Position numbers and translations under genes: made by a program. A stretch of 64,000 nt of DNA from Cryobacterium aureum. GTDB lineage: Bacteria > Actinomycetota > Actinomycetes > Actinomycetales > Microbacteriaceae. The first letter of the stretch is position 1, and the number at the start of each line of letters is the position of its first letter. The notes under the pieces were generated by a model, which saw only the letters and a list, made by a program, of their open reading frames with translations, was not told where the DNA came from and ran no database searches. The stretch is taken from NCBI RefSeq assembly GCF_002954245.1, contig NZ_PPTG01000009.1, forward strand, positions 62,001 through 126,000, written 5' to 3'. Positions 54,470 through 63,681 of the stretch are shown here, one piece after another.

Positions 54470-55804
54470 CTACAGGTTGCGGTCGGTGGGCAGCCCCTCA
54501 ACCACGAGTTCGGCGAGGGTGCGTGCGGCCAGCCGAGTGATCGGCTTGAGGTCTTTGTACGACACGACGCTGCCGGCGGCGAGCTGCGGGTCGTAGGGGA
54601 TGCGCACGATCTCGCGCACCCGGGAACGAAAGTGCGACTCGATCTCTTCAAGCCGAACCAGGTTCGTGCCCTGGGTTGCCGTGTTGAGCGCGACGATCGC
54701 ATTTCGCACCAGGTCGCCGTATCCGTTGGCCTCGAGCCAGGTGAGGGTCTCGGAGGCCAGACGGGCCTCGTCGACACTGCCGCCGGAGACGATCACGATA
54801 GAGTCTGCGCGCTGCAGGGTGGCCCGCATGACCGAGTGCACGATGCCAGTACCGCAGTCGGTGAGCGCGATCGAGTAGTAGCGGGCAGCGAGATCGGCAA
54901 CGACGTTGTAGTCGTTCTCGTCGAACGCCTCGGAGAGCAACGGGTCGGTGTCGGAGGCGAGAATGTCGAGGCGGGTCTCGTCGCGGGAGACCAAGGCGGA
55001 AAAGTCGGTGAAGTTACCGATGGACGCGGCCTTCGAGACGACGTCGCGCACGGTCGAGCGGGTCTGCTTGCTGACGCGTTCGGACAGGGTGCCACGGTCG
55101 GGGTTGGCGTCGATGGCGATGATGCGGTCGTCGCGGGCATCGGCCAGGGCCATGCCGAGCAGGGTTGTCACGGTGGTCTTACCGACGCCGCCCTTGCGGG
55201 TGAGGATCGGAACGAACCGCGTGCCGCCCTCGAACTGGCGGCGAATGCGCTCATCCATTTCCTTGTAGGCCTGTACCTTGGCGGAGTCGCCCAGGTTGAC
55301 CAGGTGCAGGGTGAGCGCATAGACGAATTCGGGCCAGGCACCCTGCGGCGCCTTGCGGGTCTTGCGGTTGACCGCGAGCAGGCGGTCGGAGGTGAGCATT
55401 GCCGCCGACTCGGGGGCCGTGGTGTTTTCGGTACGGATGCGGTCGCGCCGAACGGAGGAGGCGGCATCCGCTCGGGAGAGTGATTCGATGGCCGAGCTGG
55501 CCCCGGCTGAACGGGCCGGCGCCGGCGTCGAGATTTCAACGGTGTGGGTGGCCGCGGTGGACACGATCCGGGTCGTGTCGAGGCCGGTACCCCCGGCCGA
55601 CCGGCCCACGGCAGGCACCGAGCGGCGGGGCCCGGCCGGTACCTCGATCGGAACGCTCAGGCTCTCGGGCAGGGACGCAGCGAGGTTGTCGATCGTGTGC
55701 GGCGGCAACTCACTGTGATAATCGTCGCGCTCTTCACGGGTTCGTTTGGCGGCAGACACCGGACGCGCGGGCGCGGTCTGGTCGTCAGTGCGTTTGTCTG
55801 GCAC
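54470..55804 (-). CDS. MinD/ParA-like ATPase (EspI-like)
   Basis: The 444-residue protein has a disordered N-terminal 150 residues, then a deviant Walker A LTRKGGVGKTTVTTLLG, the switch DANPDRGT and a Walker B region (IALTDCGTGIV). Such MinD-like ATPases occur in many actinobacteria and resemble EspI, the ATPase associated with type VII secretion. No secretion genes lie nearby, so the partner is unknown. GTG start with GAGG upstream. It follows pyc with a 36-nt gap. Confidence 0.85.
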   Translation of the reverse strand: MPDKRTDDQTAPARPVSAAKRTREERDDYHSELPPHTIDNLAASLPESLSVPIEVPAGPRRSVPAVGRSAGGTGLDTTRIVSTAATHTVEISTPAPARSAGASSAIESLSRADAASSVRRDRIRTENTTAPESAAMLTSDRLLAVNRKTRKAPQGAWPEFVYALTLHLVNLGDSAKVQAYKEMDERIRRQFEGGTRFVPILTRKGGVGKTTVTTLLGMALADARDDRIIAIDANPDRGTLSERVSKQTRSTVRDVVSKAASIGNFTDFSALVSRDETRLDILASDTDPLLSEAFDENDYNVVADLAARYYSIALTDCGTGIVHSVMRATLQRADSIVIVSGGSVDEARLASETLTWLEANGYGDLVRNAIVALNTATQGTNLVRLEEIESHFRSRVREIVRIPYDPQLAAGSVVSYKDLKPITRLAARTLAELVVEGLPTDRNL

Positions 55805-55840
55805 GGGTACATCCTCAACTGGTCGATAACGGCCCTAATC

Positions 55841-58800
55841 TTAGCGTGGACGCACGACCACCAGCAGATCGCCAGCATCGACCTGCTGGGTGAGCGGGAT
55901 GGCGACGCGTTCGATGGTTCCGGCGATGGGTGAAGTGATCGCAGCTTCCATTTTCATGGCTTCAATCGAGGCGACGCTTTGGCCGGCTTCAACGTGGGCG
56001 CCTTCCTCGACCTGCAGGGTGACCACCCCGGAAAAGGGGGCTGCGATCTGGCCTGGCTGGTTGGCATCCGCTTTCTCGGCGATTTTGGTCTGCACGGTGA
56101 TGCTCGTGTCGCGCACGAACACCGGCCGCAGCTGACCGTTGAGGATGGTCATCACGGTGCGCATGCCCTTGTCGTCGGCTTCGCCGATGGCTTCGAGGCC
56201 CACGTAGAGCCGCACGCCCTTGGCGATTTCGACTGCGTGCTCCTGGCCCTGCTGCAGGCCGTAGAGGTAGTCGACGGTGTCGATGACGGACACGTCACCG
56301 TAGGTCTCCTTGACCTGTTCGAATTGACGGGTCGGCGCGGGGAACAGCAGCTGGTTGAGCATGGCGCGACGCTCAGCACTCGTAGCGCCGAGGGCGATGC
56401 GCTCCCCCGCGGTGATCTCGGTGACGCCGACGCGCACGTTACGTCCAGCGAGCACCTTGGTACGGAACGGCTCTGGCCAGCCGCCGGGCAGGTCGCCGAG
56501 CTCTCCGGCCATGAAGCCGATCACGGAGTCGGGCACGTCGTAGTTGCCCGGATTCTGCTCGAAGTCAGCCGGATCGGCCTTCACAGCGGCGAGGTAGAGA
56601 GCGAGGTCGCCGACCACCTTCGAGGAGGGCGTGACCTTGGGAACCCGACCGAGGATGGTGTTCGCGGCGGTGTACATGTCTTCGATCAGTTCGAAGTGGT
56701 CGGCCAGGCCAAGGGCGACGGCCTGGGTGCGCAGGTTCGACAGTTGCCCGCCCGGGATCTCATGCGAGTACACCCGGCCGGTCGGTGCGGACAGGCCCGA
56801 TTCGAACGGCCCATACAGGGTACGAACGGCCTCCCAATATGGTTCGAGGTCGGTCGTGGCTGTGAGGGAAATGCCGGTGTCGCGTTCGGTGTGGGCGAGC
56901 GCGGCGACGAGAGAGGATGCCGACGGCTGGCTGGTCGTGCCGGCCATCGGAGCGGAGGCGACATCCACCGCGTCCGCGCCGGCCCGCGCGGCGGCGAGCA
57001 GTGTGGCGAGCTGGCCGCCAGGGGTGTCGTGGGTGTGCACGTGCACGGGCAGGTCGAAGCGTTCCCGGAACGCCGCCACGAGCTTTTCGGCGGCGCTCGG
57101 CCGGAGCAGCCCGGCCATGTCCTTGATGCCGATCACGTGGGCACCGCTTTCGACGATCTGGTCGGCCAGGCGCAGGTAGTAGTCGAGGGTGTAGAGGTTC
57201 TCGGCCGGGTCGAGCAGATCGCCGGTGTAGCAGAGCGCCACCTCGGCCAGCGCGGTACCGGTGTTCAGCACCGCGTCGATGGCCGGTCGCATCTGCGACA
57301 CGTCGTTCAGGGCATCGAAGATGCGGAAGATGTCCACGCCGGTGTCGGTGGCCTCACGCACGAACGCGTCGGTCACCTCGGTCGGGTACGGGGTGTAGCC
57401 GACGGTGTTGCGGCCGCGCAGCAGCATCTGCAGGTTGATGTTCGGCAGCGCTTCGCGTAGAGCGGCGAGGCGTTCCCACGGGTCTTCGCCGAGAAAGCGC
57501 AGCGCCACGTCGTAGGTGGCGCCACCCCAGGCCTCGACCGAGAGCAGCTGCGGGGTCAGCCGCGCCACATACGGAGCCACGGCCACGAGGTCTTTGGTGC
57601 GCACCCGCGTCGCCAGCAGCGACTGGTGGGCATCCCGAAACGTCGTGTCGGTAACGGCCAGAGCGGTCTGGGCGCGAAGATCGGCAGCGAACTTGGTCGG
57701 GCCGAGCAGTTGCAGCTTCTGGCGGGAGCCGTCGGGCGCCGGGCTCGTGATATCGAGCTGCGGCAGCTTGTCGCGCGGGTGCACCGTGGTCGGCGGCACG
57801 CCGTTGGGCTGGTTGACGGTGACCTCGGCCAGCCAGTTGAGGATTTTGGTGCCGCGGTCCTTGGATTCGCGGCCGCGCAGCAGTTCCGGGCGCTCATCAA
57901 TGAACGAGGTACTCAGGTCGCCGGCCGCGAAATCGGGATCGTCGAGCACCGCCTGCAGGAACGAAATGTTGGTGGAGACGCCGCGGATGCGGAACTCGGC
58001 CAGCGCCCGCTTGGACCGAACCACGGCAGCAGCGTAGTCGCGGCCACGGCAGGTGAGCTTGGCGAGCATCGAGTCGAAGTGCGGGCTGATCTGCGCGCCC
58101 GTGTTGACAGTGCCACCATCCAAGCGGATGCCGGCGCCACCGGGTGACCGGTACGTGGTGATCTTGCCGGTGTCGGGGCGGAACCCGGCCGCGGGGTCTT
58201 CGGTGGTGATGCGGCACTGCAGGGCGGCGCCGCGCAGGCGGATCTCGCCCTGCGTGAGACCGATCTCGGCCAGGGTCTCCCCCGCCGCGATGCGGATCTG
58301 CGCCTGCACGAGGTCGACATCCGTGACCTCTTCGGTCACGGTGTGTTCCACCTGGATGCGCGGGTTCATCTCGATGAACACGTGCTGGCCGGCACGTTCG
58401 CCGACGGTGTCGAGCAGGAACTCCACGGTGCCGGCGTTGACGTAGCCGATCGAGCGGGCGAACTTGATCGCGTCGGCGTACAGCTGCACCCGAATCTCAT
58501 CGCTCAGGTTTGGCGCCGGAGCGATCTCGATGACTTTCTGGTGGCGACGCTGCACGGAGCAGTCGCGCTCGAACAGGTGCACGGTCTCGCCGGAGGCATC
58601 CGCTAAAATCTGCACCTCGATGTGCCGGGGGCGCAGCACTGCGGCCTCGAGAAACATGGTGGCGTCGCCGAAAGCGCTGTTCGCCTCGCGCATCGCTTCT
58701 TCGAGGGCTCCGCGCAGCTCGCTCTTCTTGGCGACGCGGCGCATGCCGCGCCCGCCGCCGCCGGCTACGGCCTTGGCGAAGATGGGGAAACCGATTTCGT

Positions 58801-59245
58801 CGGCCTGGCTGATGAGCAGTTCGACGTCGGTCGACGGCTGCGTCGACTTCAAGACCGGAACGCCGGCCGCAATGGCGTGTTCCTTCGCGGTGACCTTGTT
58901 GCCGGCCATTTCGAGCACGTCGGCGCCGGGGCCGATGAAGGTGATGCCGGCCTGGGCGCACGCACCCGCGAGCTCCGGGTTCTCCGACAGAAAACCGTAG
59001 CCGGGGTAGATCGCGTCGGCGCCACATTCCTTGGCCACCCGGATGATTTCACTCACGTCGAGATACGCGCGAACCGGATGTCCGGTTTCACCGATCTGGT
59101 ACGCCTCGTCGGCTTTCAACCGGTGCAATGAGTTTCGATCCTCGAACGGAAACACCGCCACCGTCTTGGCTCCGAGCTCGTAAGCCGCGCGCATGGCACG
59201 GATCGCGATCTCTCCACGGTTGGCAACAAGGATTTTCTCAAACAT
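55841..59245 (-). CDS. pyc: Pyruvate carboxylase
   Basis: Pyc converts pyruvate to oxaloacetate, feeding the TCA cycle. The 1134-residue protein has biotin carboxylase (VANRGEIAIRAMRAA at the start, ATP-grasp GGGGRGMR), carboxyltransferase (AHQSLLATRVRTKD, EAWGGATYDVALRFL) and a C-terminal biotinyl domain with EAMKMEA (Lys about 1098). ATG 59245 with AAAGG eight bases upstream; the frame to 59275 is longer but lacks this. Divergent from parA. Confidence 0.98.
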   Translation of the reverse strand: MFEKILVANRGEIAIRAMRAAYELGAKTVAVFPFEDRNSLHRLKADEAYQIGETGHPVRAYLDVSEIIRVAKECGADAIYPGYGFLSENPELAGACAQAGITFIGPGADVLEMAGNKVTAKEHAIAAGVPVLKSTQPSTDVELLISQADEIGFPIFAKAVAGGGGRGMRRVAKKSELRGALEEAMREANSAFGDATMFLEAAVLRPRHIEVQILADASGETVHLFERDCSVQRRHQKVIEIAPAPNLSDEIRVQLYADAIKFARSIGYVNAGTVEFLLDTVGERAGQHVFIEMNPRIQVEHTVTEEVTDVDLVQAQIRIAAGETLAEIGLTQGEIRLRGAALQCRITTEDPAAGFRPDTGKITTYRSPGGAGIRLDGGTVNTGAQISPHFDSMLAKLTCRGRDYAAAVVRSKRALAEFRIRGVSTNISFLQAVLDDPDFAAGDLSTSFIDERPELLRGRESKDRGTKILNWLAEVTVNQPNGVPPTTVHPRDKLPQLDITSPAPDGSRQKLQLLGPTKFAADLRAQTALAVTDTTFRDAHQSLLATRVRTKDLVAVAPYVARLTPQLLSVEAWGGATYDVALRFLGEDPWERLAALREALPNINLQMLLRGRNTVGYTPYPTEVTDAFVREATDTGVDIFRIFDALNDVSQMRPAIDAVLNTGTALAEVALCYTGDLLDPAENLYTLDYYLRLADQIVESGAHVIGIKDMAGLLRPSAAEKLVAAFRERFDLPVHVHTHDTPGGQLATLLAAARAGADAVDVASAPMAGTTSQPSASSLVAALAHTERDTGISLTATTDLEPYWEAVRTLYGPFESGLSAPTGRVYSHEIPGGQLSNLRTQAVALGLADHFELIEDMYTAANTILGRVPKVTPSSKVVGDLALYLAAVKADPADFEQNPGNYDVPDSVIGFMAGELGDLPGGWPEPFRTKVLAGRNVRVGVTEITAGERIALGATSAERRAMLNQLLFPAPTRQFEQVKETYGDVSVIDTVDYLYGLQQGQEHAVEIAKGVRLYVGLEAIGEADDKGMRTVMTILNGQLRPVFVRDTSITVQTKIAEKADANQPGQIAAPFSGVVTLQVEEGAHVEAGQSVASIEAMKMEAAITSPIAGTIERVAIPLTQQVDAGDLLVVVRPR

Positions 59246-59323
59246 GCAAGCCTTTCGAGGGCGTACGGGGCGCACAGCTAACGGTTAGGTTCTCTAACAC
59301 TAGTGAAGGTAACGTTGCTACTC

Positions 59324-60136
59324 ATGCACGTACTCAGCGTAAGTTCCCTTAAGGGTGGTGTCGGCAAGACCACTGTGACCCTTGGTCTGGCTTCCGCTGC
59401 CTTCGCCCGCGGCGTGCGAACACTCGTTGTGGATCTTGATCCGCAGTCTGATGTGTCAACCGGCATGGATATCCAGGTGGCCGGTCACCTCAACGTGGCC
59501 GATGTACTCGGCTCGCCCAAAGAGAAGACCGTTCGGGCCGCAATTGCCCCCAGCGGTTGGACGCGCAACCGCCCAGGCACGATCGACGTCATGATCGGCA
59601 GTCCCTCGGCGATCAATTTCGATGGCCCGCACCCGAGCATCCGCGATATCTGGAAACTTGAAGAAGCGCTCTCGACCATCGAGAAAGACTATGAGCTCGT
59701 ACTTATAGATTGTGCGCCCTCGCTCAACGCCCTCACGCGCACCGCCTGGGCGGCGAGCGACCGCGTCGCGGTCGTCACAGAGCCCGGCCTGTTCTCGGTC
59801 GCTGCGGCCGACCGTGCCCTGCGCGCGATCGAAGAAATTCGTCGTGGTCTCAGCCCGCGCCTGCAGCCGCTCGGCATCATCGTGAACCGGGCGCGTATGG
59901 CTTCACTCGAGCACCAGTTCCGCATCAAAGAGTTGCGCGATATGTTCGGGCCCCTCGTGCTTAGCCCGCAGCTGCCGGAGCGCACGTCGCTGCAGCAGGC
60001 GCAGGGTGCCGCGAAACCCCTGCACATCTGGCCCGGCGACAGTGCGCTCGAAATGGCCGGCTATTTCGACCAGCTGCTCGACCGCGTGCTGCGTACGGCA
60101 CGTATCGGCGAGTACGCCGAGGCTCCGGCGGTCTAG
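59324..60136 (+). CDS. Orphan ParA-family ATPase
   Basis: The 270-residue ATPase has the deviant Walker A SLKGGVGKTTVTLGLAS, switch I DLDPQSDVSTG and Walker B LVLIDCAPSLNALT. Chromosomal ParA works with ParB near the origin, but no parB is here, so this is probably an orphan division or organisation ATPase, like PldP in corynebacteria. ATG 59324 is chosen by comparison with ParA starts; a GTG at 59303 is possible. It is divergent from pyc. Confidence 0.9.
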   Translation: MHVLSVSSLKGGVGKTTVTLGLASAAFARGVRTLVVDLDPQSDVSTGMDIQVAGHLNVADVLGSPKEKTVRAAIAPSGWTRNRPGTIDVMIGSPSAINFDGPHPSIRDIWKLEEALSTIEKDYELVLIDCAPSLNALTRTAWAASDRVAVVTEPGLFSVAAADRALRAIEEIRRGLSPRLQPLGIIVNRARMASLEHQFRIKELRDMFGPLVLSPQLPERTSLQQAQGAAKPLHIWPGDSALEMAGYFDQLLDRVLRTARIGEYAEAPAV

Positions 60137-60141
60137 TTCGA

Positions 60142-60230
60142 GCCTGGCCAAGAGTCCAGCGCAGCGCGTCGCGCTGGACTTGCGCCAATGCGCCCCAGTT
60201 TCGCCTCGCGCGCAGCGGCGCAAGTTCCGC
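60142..60230 (-). repeat. Dispersed 89-nt intergenic repeat, copy 2
   Basis: This is the inverted partner of 48251-48339, of equal length and about 80% identical. It starts 5 nt after the parA stop, in the gap before the converging MerR gene. It contains a 9-bp stem (GTCCAGCGC with GCGCTGGAC) that is broken in copy 1. Confidence 0.8.
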
Positions 60231-60269
60231 GTACCGCGAATGGCGGGCACCTGGGACCGAAAGGCGGGG

Positions 60270-60821
60270 CTAGGAGATTTTGCGGGTGGAGCGACGGGCA
60301 GCGAGCTCGTCGGCGGGATCGACCGGCTGCATGTCGAGTTCGACCAGGCTGGTCTCAACCTCGCGCAGTACCTTGCCCACGGCGATGCCGAAGACGCCCT
60401 GGCCGCGGCTGACCAGATCGATGACCTCGTCATTGGAGGTGCACAGGTAGACGCTCGCGCCGTCGCTCATGAGCGTGGTCTGGGCGAGATCGCTGATGCC
60501 GGACTCGCGCAACTGGTTGACTGCCGTGCGAATCTGCTGCAGGGAGATGCCGGTGTCGAGCAGACGTTTGACCAACTTGAGCACGAGGATGTCGCGAAAG
60601 CCGTAGAGGCGCTGTGAGCCGGAACCGGCCGCGCCACGCACCGTCGGCTCGACGAGGCCGGTGCGGGCCCAGTAGTCCAGCTGACGGTAGCTAATTCCGG
60701 CCGCACGCGCGGCGACAGCGCCGCGGTAGCCGGAGTTTTCATCAAGCTCGGGCATGCCATCGGTGAACAGCAGTCCTAACGAGTAACGCGAAGCGTCAGC
60801 GTCAGGCTTGAGCTCACTCAT
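60270..60821 (-). CDS. MerR-family regulator (Rv1830/ResR-like)
   Basis: The 183-residue protein has a MerR winged helix (GISYRQLDYWARTGLVEP, GSGSQRLYGFRDILVLKLVKRLL) and a C-terminal GQGVFGIAVG segment found in Rv1830 (ResR) of M. tuberculosis. ATG 60821 is preceded by GAGAGG nine bases upstream. An ATG at 60854 is possible. The neighbours FtsR and the FHA protein match the Rv1827-Rv1830 order, but the bifunctional nuclease (Rv1829) is missing between the two MerR genes. Confidence 0.9.
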   Translation of the reverse strand: MSELKPDADASRYSLGLLFTDGMPELDENSGYRGAVAARAAGISYRQLDYWARTGLVEPTVRGAAGSGSQRLYGFRDILVLKLVKRLLDTGISLQQIRTAVNQLRESGISDLAQTTLMSDGASVYLCTSNDEVIDLVSRGQGVFGIAVGKVLREVETSLVELDMQPVDPADELAARRSTRKIS

Positions 60822-61109
60822 ATGGGTTGCCTCTCGGGGGTTACGTGGTGCCATGACAGATAGCTGCGATGAAGCGAGCCTGAGTCACTGTGTTGCGGAA
60901 TTATCTGTGGTGCGGATGTGAACGGAATACTGGTGTTGCTACGACGTCCTGCTGTGGATCGCTCTACCTACGGTACCGAGGTGAAGTGCTTCGCGGCCTG
61001 ACATTCGCGTGACCGGTTTGGCGTGTCGGTCGAGTGCCGGCGGACGCACCAGAACACGACTGGTTCAATCCGACGACAGTGTCGCTTTGTGCCTGAGTCA
61101 GTCTACGAC

Positions 61110-61838
61110 CTAGTTGGTCAGTCGGCCCAGTGCGGAGCGAATCAGGCTGCCTCGAATAACTTCGAGTTGCCCGGCGATTTCGACCGCCATTTCGGCTGCC
61201 TTGGCACGGCTGGAGGCGTCTTTGCGCCGAGCGAGCGGCACGAGCGCACTTTCGATGAGGCCGAGTTCGCGTTCGGCAGCTCCGCGAAAGCCTCTCAGGT
61301 GCCGCGGCTCGATACCACTTCGTTGCAGTTCGACGAGGGCACGCAGTACCTGCAGCACGCTGTCGCCGTAGTGTTCGGCGGGCAGAATGATCGACGCGGA
61401 GACAGCGTCGTGCAGGAGCGTAGCGGATGCTCCGGCTTCGCGCAGCAGTTCGTCGCGGGTGAGACGACGCGACGTGCCCAGCATCGACGGTCCGGGGGTG
61501 GCTCCACCAGGCAAGACCGGCGACAGCCCGGCATCCAGATCGTCCAGATAGGCGCGGATGACCTTCAACGGCAGGTAGTGATAGCGCTGCATCGAAAGGA
61601 TCAGTCGCAGGCGATCGACGTCGCTGGTGCAGAACTTGCGATAGCCGGATTCCGTGCGGGCCGGGGCGACGAGGCCCTGTTCCTCAAGGAAACGCAGCTT
61701 CGAGGGAGTCAGATCGGGGAATTCCGGGGTGAGGCGTGCCAAGACCTGGCCGATGCTCAGCAGCGGCGCTGCTCCCGGAGCTTGCCCATGAACTGCCGAC
61801 ACAGACACGGAACGGGCCTGGGCGGAGTTTGCCGCCAC
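61110..61838 (-). CDS. ftsR: MerR-family regulator FtsR
   Basis: The 242-residue protein has an N-terminal MerR helix (LLSIGQVLARLTPEFPDLTPSKLRFLEEQGLV) and a long helical C terminus; only key residues are given. It matches Rv1828 and corynebacterial FtsR, which activates ftsZ. GTG start shares one base with the stop of the FHA gene (TAGTG). A MerR-type palindrome lies upstream of ftsZ at 27119-27149. Confidence 0.92.
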   Translation of the reverse strand: MAANSAQARSVSVSAVHGQAPGAAPLLSIGQVLARLTPEFPDLTPSKLRFLEEQGLVAPARTESGYRKFCTSDVDRLRLILSMQRYHYLPLKVIRAYLDDLDAGLSPVLPGGATPGPSMLGTSRRLTRDELLREAGASATLLHDAVSASIILPAEHYGDSVLQVLRALVELQRSGIEPRHLRGFRGAAERELGLIESALVPLARRKDASSRAKAAEMAVEIAGQLEVIRGSLIRSALGRLTN

Positions 61839-62452
61839 TACTCGCTCGCCGCGCGGACGAGGTCAAGCCGCGACGCGTAGAAGGTGAGACGAAACTTGCC
61901 AACCTGAACCTCGGCGCCGTCGGTCAAAGCGGCAGTTTCGATGCGCTCACCATCGAAGTAGGTACCGTTGAGCGAGCCGAGATCTTTCACCGTGAAGGCC
62001 GTACCGTGGCGCAGGAACTCGGCATGTCGGCGCGAGACCGTGACGTCGTCGAGAAAGATATCGGCGTTGGGGTGACGGCCGACGCTCGTGAGATCGGCGT
62101 CGAGGAGGAAGCGGGCGCCGGCGTTGGGTCCACGACGAACGACCATGAGCGCCGACCCGGAGGGTAGAGCGGCGATGGATTCCTGTTCCTCGGCCGTGAC
62201 GTTCGAATCGATCGACGCGATCTGGGCGGCGAACTCCTGGCTGAAGTTCATTGTCGTATCAGTGCTGAGCATGTCGTGCACCGTGGTCGATTCGCCGGGC
62301 TTCTCGTCACCGGTCGAGCCTGGGTTGGAGGATGCTGGGGTGGACTGCGCCTTGCTGGGCATTGCTTCGCCTGTCGTCGGGTTTTCTGGCTGATCTGTGG
62401 GCACGAGCTCGTTCTGCTCCTCGGAATTCTTCTTTCCGGATAGATCGACCAT
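61838..62452 (-). CDS. garA: FHA-domain protein of the GarA/OdhI family
   Basis: GarA/OdhI inhibits 2-oxoglutarate dehydrogenase when unphosphorylated and is a target of PASTA kinases. The FHA core has VGRHPNADIFLDDVTVSRRH and LGSLNGTY. The N-terminal tail has a TT pair (DTTMNFSQEF), the likely phosphosite, aligned with ETT in mycobacterial GarA. Two adjacent ATGs (62455, 62452) follow AGGAG; the second is better spaced. It overlaps ftsR by one base. Confidence 0.93.
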   Translation of the reverse strand: MVDLSGKKNSEEQNELVPTDQPENPTTGEAMPSKAQSTPASSNPGSTGDEKPGESTTVHDMLSTDTTMNFSQEFAAQIASIDSNVTAEEQESIAALPSGSALMVVRRGPNAGARFLLDADLTSVGRHPNADIFLDDVTVSRRHAEFLRHGTAFTVKDLGSLNGTYFDGERIETAALTDGAEVQVGKFRLTFYASRLDLVRAASE

Positions 62453-62462
62453 CATGCAACTC

Positions 62463-63113
62463 CTATCCTTCCAGCGTATCGGAAGATACACCCAGGGCGA
62501 CCCTTGGCAGGCGAATCACTCGCATCGTTTCAATGGCGTAGATGATGCCGGCCCACCAGTACAAGAATGCGCCCCACAGGCCGAACGCCCAGCCGACCGG
62601 CTGCGACCACCATTCCAACTGAGGAAAGGCCTGCCCCAGCATGATCATGGGCAGGGCGTAGAACAGGCAGAAGGTCGCTACCTTGCCCAGGTGGTGCACC
62701 GGCAACGGGCCAAACCCATAATTTGCGAGGATGACACCCAGAGCCACCAAAAAGACGTCGCGGCCCACGATGACCAGCACGATCCACCACGGAACCAGGT
62801 CACGCCAGGCGAGTCCGATCAGCGCGGCGAAAATATAGAGGCGGTCGGCGGCCGGATCCAACAGCTGGCCGAGTCGGGTGATTTGGTTCCAGCGCCGAGC
62901 GAGAAACCCGTCGAGCCAGTCGGTGAAACTGGAGATGCTGAGCACGACCAGAGCCCAGGCATCCTCTCCCTGCGCGAGGAGCACCAGAAAAACCGGCACC
63001 AGTACCAGCCGCAGCAGGCTCAGTGCGTTGGGCAGGGTGAGCACCCGATCGCTCACCGCCCCGTTCGCTGCCGCCGTCACGAGAAAGAGTCTATCGAGTG
63101 GCGCCAGATTCAA
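62463..63113 (-). CDS. CDP-diacylglycerol phosphatidyltransferase (PgsA type)
   Basis: The membrane enzyme attaches a polyol or glycerol phosphate to CDP-diacylglycerol. Of about 216 residues, it has the CDP-alcohol motif in DWLDGFLARRWNQITRLGQLL and DPAADRL, and four to five helices. A PgsA2-like gene occupies the same position in mycobacteria. The start may be TTG 63113, which overlaps the NUDIX stop by four bases; GTG codons at 63080 and 63056 are alternatives. Substrate (glycerol phosphate or inositol phosphate) unclear. Confidence 0.87.
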   Translation of the reverse strand: MNLAPLDRLFLVTAAANGAVSDRVLTLPNALSLLRLVLVPVFLVLLAQGEDAWALVVLSISSFTDWLDGFLARRWNQITRLGQLLDPAADRLYIFAALIGLAWRDLVPWWIVLVIVGRDVFLVALGVILANYGFGPLPVHHLGKVATFCLFYALPMIMLGQAFPQLEWWSQPVGWAFGLWGAFLYWWAGIIYAIETMRVIRLPRVALGVSSDTLEG

Positions 63114-63625
63114 TCGAGCTGACCGCGAAGCGCGGGCCAGCTGGCAGCGAAACCGGGATGAAGGGCGAGCAGATCAACCGAATCAGCCGGAACCCAGCGC
63201 AAGGCGATGCTCTCCTGGTCACTGATGACGGGTTCGAATTCCTGGGTCGCCTCCACGACGACGGTGGTGTACGACCAGAATCCCAGGTCGAACAGGGAAG
63301 TGAATTTGACCTGCACCAGGTGGGCTGGAACGCCGGCCTCCTCCCTGGCTTCGCGCAGGGCAGCGTCGATCGCGCTTTCATTTTCGTGGCGGGCGCCACC
63401 GGGCAGCCCCCAGGTATCGCCGAAATGACTCCATACGGCGCGATGCTGCAGCAACACTCCGAGGTGGGGATGGTGCACGAGTAGCCCGGCCGCACCGAAT
63501 CGGCCCCAGAATTTGCGCCCATCGGGAGCGTGCACCCACGCATCGCCACTGTCTCGCCCCGCCCCGCCCGGCGGGATCGCAGACCCACGTGCGAGGCTTG
63601 CGTCGACACCCGAACTCTCAGTCAT
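63110..63625 (-). CDS. NUDIX hydrolase
   Basis: The 171-residue protein has the NUDIX box GGARHENESAIDAALREARE with EEAG following, preceded by a Trp-rich fold (WGRFGAAGLLVHHP). It hydrolyses nucleoside diphosphates linked to another group; the substrate is unknown. ATG 63625 with GGAG just upstream; a GTG at 63643 is also possible. It starts a leftward run through pgsA, garA, ftsR and the second MerR gene. Confidence 0.9.
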   Translation of the reverse strand: MTESSGVDASLARGSAIPPGGAGRDSGDAWVHAPDGRKFWGRFGAAGLLVHHPHLGVLLQHRAVWSHFGDTWGLPGGARHENESAIDAALREAREEAGVPAHLVQVKFTSLFDLGFWSYTTVVVEATQEFEPVISDQESIALRWVPADSVDLLALHPGFAASWPALRGQLD

Positions 63626-63681
63626 GCTCCAAGCATGCCCCACACAACCCTGAGGTTCGTACGAAATTTGGCTCAGGCGAC

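Noticed and set aside
55979-57460. 493-codon open frame on the plus strand
   Set aside because: Antisense to pyc, with His/Val/Gly-rich shadow composition.
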